Assembly: GCA_938009115.1 (NCBI GenBank)
Contig: CALLHZ010000084.1
Coordinates: 1 to 14,263, forward strand
Direction: 5' to 3'
Length of the DNA stretch: 14,263 nt
Source: an uncultured Clostridia bacterium
GTDB taxonomy: Bacteria > Bacillota > Clostridia > Peptostreptococcales > Anaerovoracaceae
This document shows positions 13,579-14,263 of this stretch, in pieces. The position numbers and the translations under genes were made by a program. Positions within the stretch are counted from its first letter, which is position 1. The number at the start of each line of letters is the position of its first letter. Under the pieces are notes generated by a model. It made no database searches. It was not told the DNA's origin and saw only the letters and a list, made by a program, of their open reading frames with translations.

Positions 13579-13599
13579 CCCTTTTGGGTCATGTATAAT
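13572..13599 (+). promoter_or_regulatory. Promoter of selB
   Basis: TTGAAA (13572-13577), 16-base spacer, then TATAAT (13594-13599). It lies 39 bases before the selB start. Confidence 0.7.
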
Positions 13600-13637
13600 G
13601 TACAAAAGACTTTACATCAACGAAATCGGAGCAAAAC

Positions 13638-14263
13638 ATGAACAATATCATTATCGGGACCGCCGGACACGTGGATCATGGAAAGACTTGTCTGATTCGT
13701 GCCCTGACAGGCATCGACACGGATCGGCTCATCGAGGAAAAAAAGCGTGGAATTACCATCGAACTCGGCTTTGCGGACATGAAAGCCCCTGACGGTACGG
13801 ATATCGGGATCATCGACGTACCCGGTCATGAAAAGTTCATCCGCAACATGCTGTCAGGCATCGGGGGCATCGATCTGGTTCTCTTGGTGGTGGCCGCCGA
13901 CGAGGGCGTTATGCCCCAAACACTGGAGCATTTGGATATCCTGAGACTTTTGAATATCCGCAGAGGGATCATCGTCGTCACGAAGTCGGACATGGTGGAT
14001 GCAGAGTGGATGGAACTGGTGCACAGCGATATCCGAGCGACCGTGGCCGGGTCATTTCTGGAGGATGCGCCGATCATCGATGTGTCTTCCAAAACAGGCC
14101 ATCAAATCGAACTGCTGCGTGAGACGATTTTTGAAATGGTTCGGATCCCCGGGCGACGCAACAGTGATCCCACGCTTTTGAGAATGCCTATCGACCGGGT
14201 ATTCACCATCGGCGGCTTCGGTACTGTCGTGACGGGCACGCTTCTGGAAGGATCTGTAAGGGT
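13638..14263 (+). CDS. selB: Selenocysteine-specific elongation factor SelB, 3' partial
   Basis: SelB is the GTPase that brings Sec-tRNA-Sec to the ribosome at UGA codons marked by a SECIS hairpin. The window holds about the first 208 residues, out of a usual 600 or more. GTPase motifs: G1 GHVDHGKT (10-17), G2 RGITIELG (37-44, typical of SelB), G3 DVPGHE (60-65), G4 TKSD (115-118) and G5 SSKTG. Domain II begins with MPIDRVFTIGGFGTVVTGTL, again SelB-like. The C-terminal winged-helix repeats that bind SECIS are beyond the window. The start at 13638 has CGGAG 6 bases upstream. It is divergent from selD with a 121-base shared promoter region. No frame defect is seen in the visible part. Confidence 0.97.
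   Translation, partial: MNNIIIGTAGHVDHGKTCLIRALTGIDTDRLIEEKKRGITIELGFADMKAPDGTDIGIIDVPGHEKFIRNMLSGIGGIDLVLLVVAADEGVMPQTLEHLDILRLLNIRRGIIVVTKSDMVDAEWMELVHSDIRATVAGSFLEDAPIIDVSSKTGHQIELLRETIFEMVRIPGRRNSDPTLLRMPIDRVFTIGGFGTVVTGTLLEGSVR

Noticed and set aside
1..14263. CRISPR array or other long tandem repeats
   Set aside because: No regularly spaced repeats were seen; all repeats found are short inverted repeats at gene borders.

Overview
This window looks like chromosome from an anaerobic, selenium-using Firmicute of the class Clostridia. I infer this from the clostridial-type gene set: a Fnr-like regulator beside a ferredoxin, a full selenocysteine (Sec) machinery, and oxygen-sensitive ATP-driven iron-sulfur reductase proteins. 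Strong Shine-Dalgarno sites and moderately high G+C agree with this. The first 1.2 kb is a different, more A+T-rich accessory patch. The species cannot be named from sequence alone.

Layout. (1) 1-1.26 kb: the 3' part of an IS3-family element abuts a broken reading frame whose surviving tail looks like the end of a toxin. A small protein in the position of an immunity gene follows. (2) 1.26-3.3 kb, minus strand: a two-gene sugar operon with a double-SIS isomerase/deglycase-like protein and a ROK-family kinase whose usual zinc site is missing. (3) 3.4-5.35 kb, plus strand: rpsB-tsf (ribosomal protein S2 and elongation factor Ts), with a structured leader and a strong terminator. The sugar operon and rpsB-tsf start from back-to-back promoters with almost coincident -35 boxes. 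(4) 5.35-6.85 kb: a Crp/Fnr regulator divergent from an iron-sulfur protein. (5) 6.87-14.26 kb: a selenium island.

The selenium island contains all four bacterial Sec genes: selA (Sec synthase), selC (tRNA-Sec, anticodon UCA), selD (selenophosphate synthetase, minus strand) and selB (Sec-specific elongation factor, cut by the window end). selD is itself a selenoprotein. It starts at 13516, not at the TTG at 13432, and reads an in-frame UGA as Sec16 in the motif SGUAAKIGPG, with a SECIS-like hairpin downstream. Between selC and selD lie five tightly packed genes: a 2-hydroxyacyl-CoA dehydratase-type activase (ATP-driven electron injector), its HgdB/double-cubane-type partner, YedF (TusA plus DsrE-like domains), a class-V cysteine desulfurase/selenocysteine lyase-like enzyme, and a DUF3343/Se-S-carrier-like small protein. 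The last three overlap by ATGA stop-start junctions.

My reading is that selA, tRNA-Sec, selB and selD make and insert selenocysteine. The five-gene block between them would mobilise, carry or reduce selenium or sulfur for SelD, with the activase/reductase pair supplying very low-potential electrons. The Sec machinery is well established knowledge. The job of the five-gene block is inference and is the most interesting part of the window. Two further regulatory features stand out: convergent terminators nested inside each other's coding ends (DUF3343 gene/selD), and overlapping divergent promoters (selD/selB).
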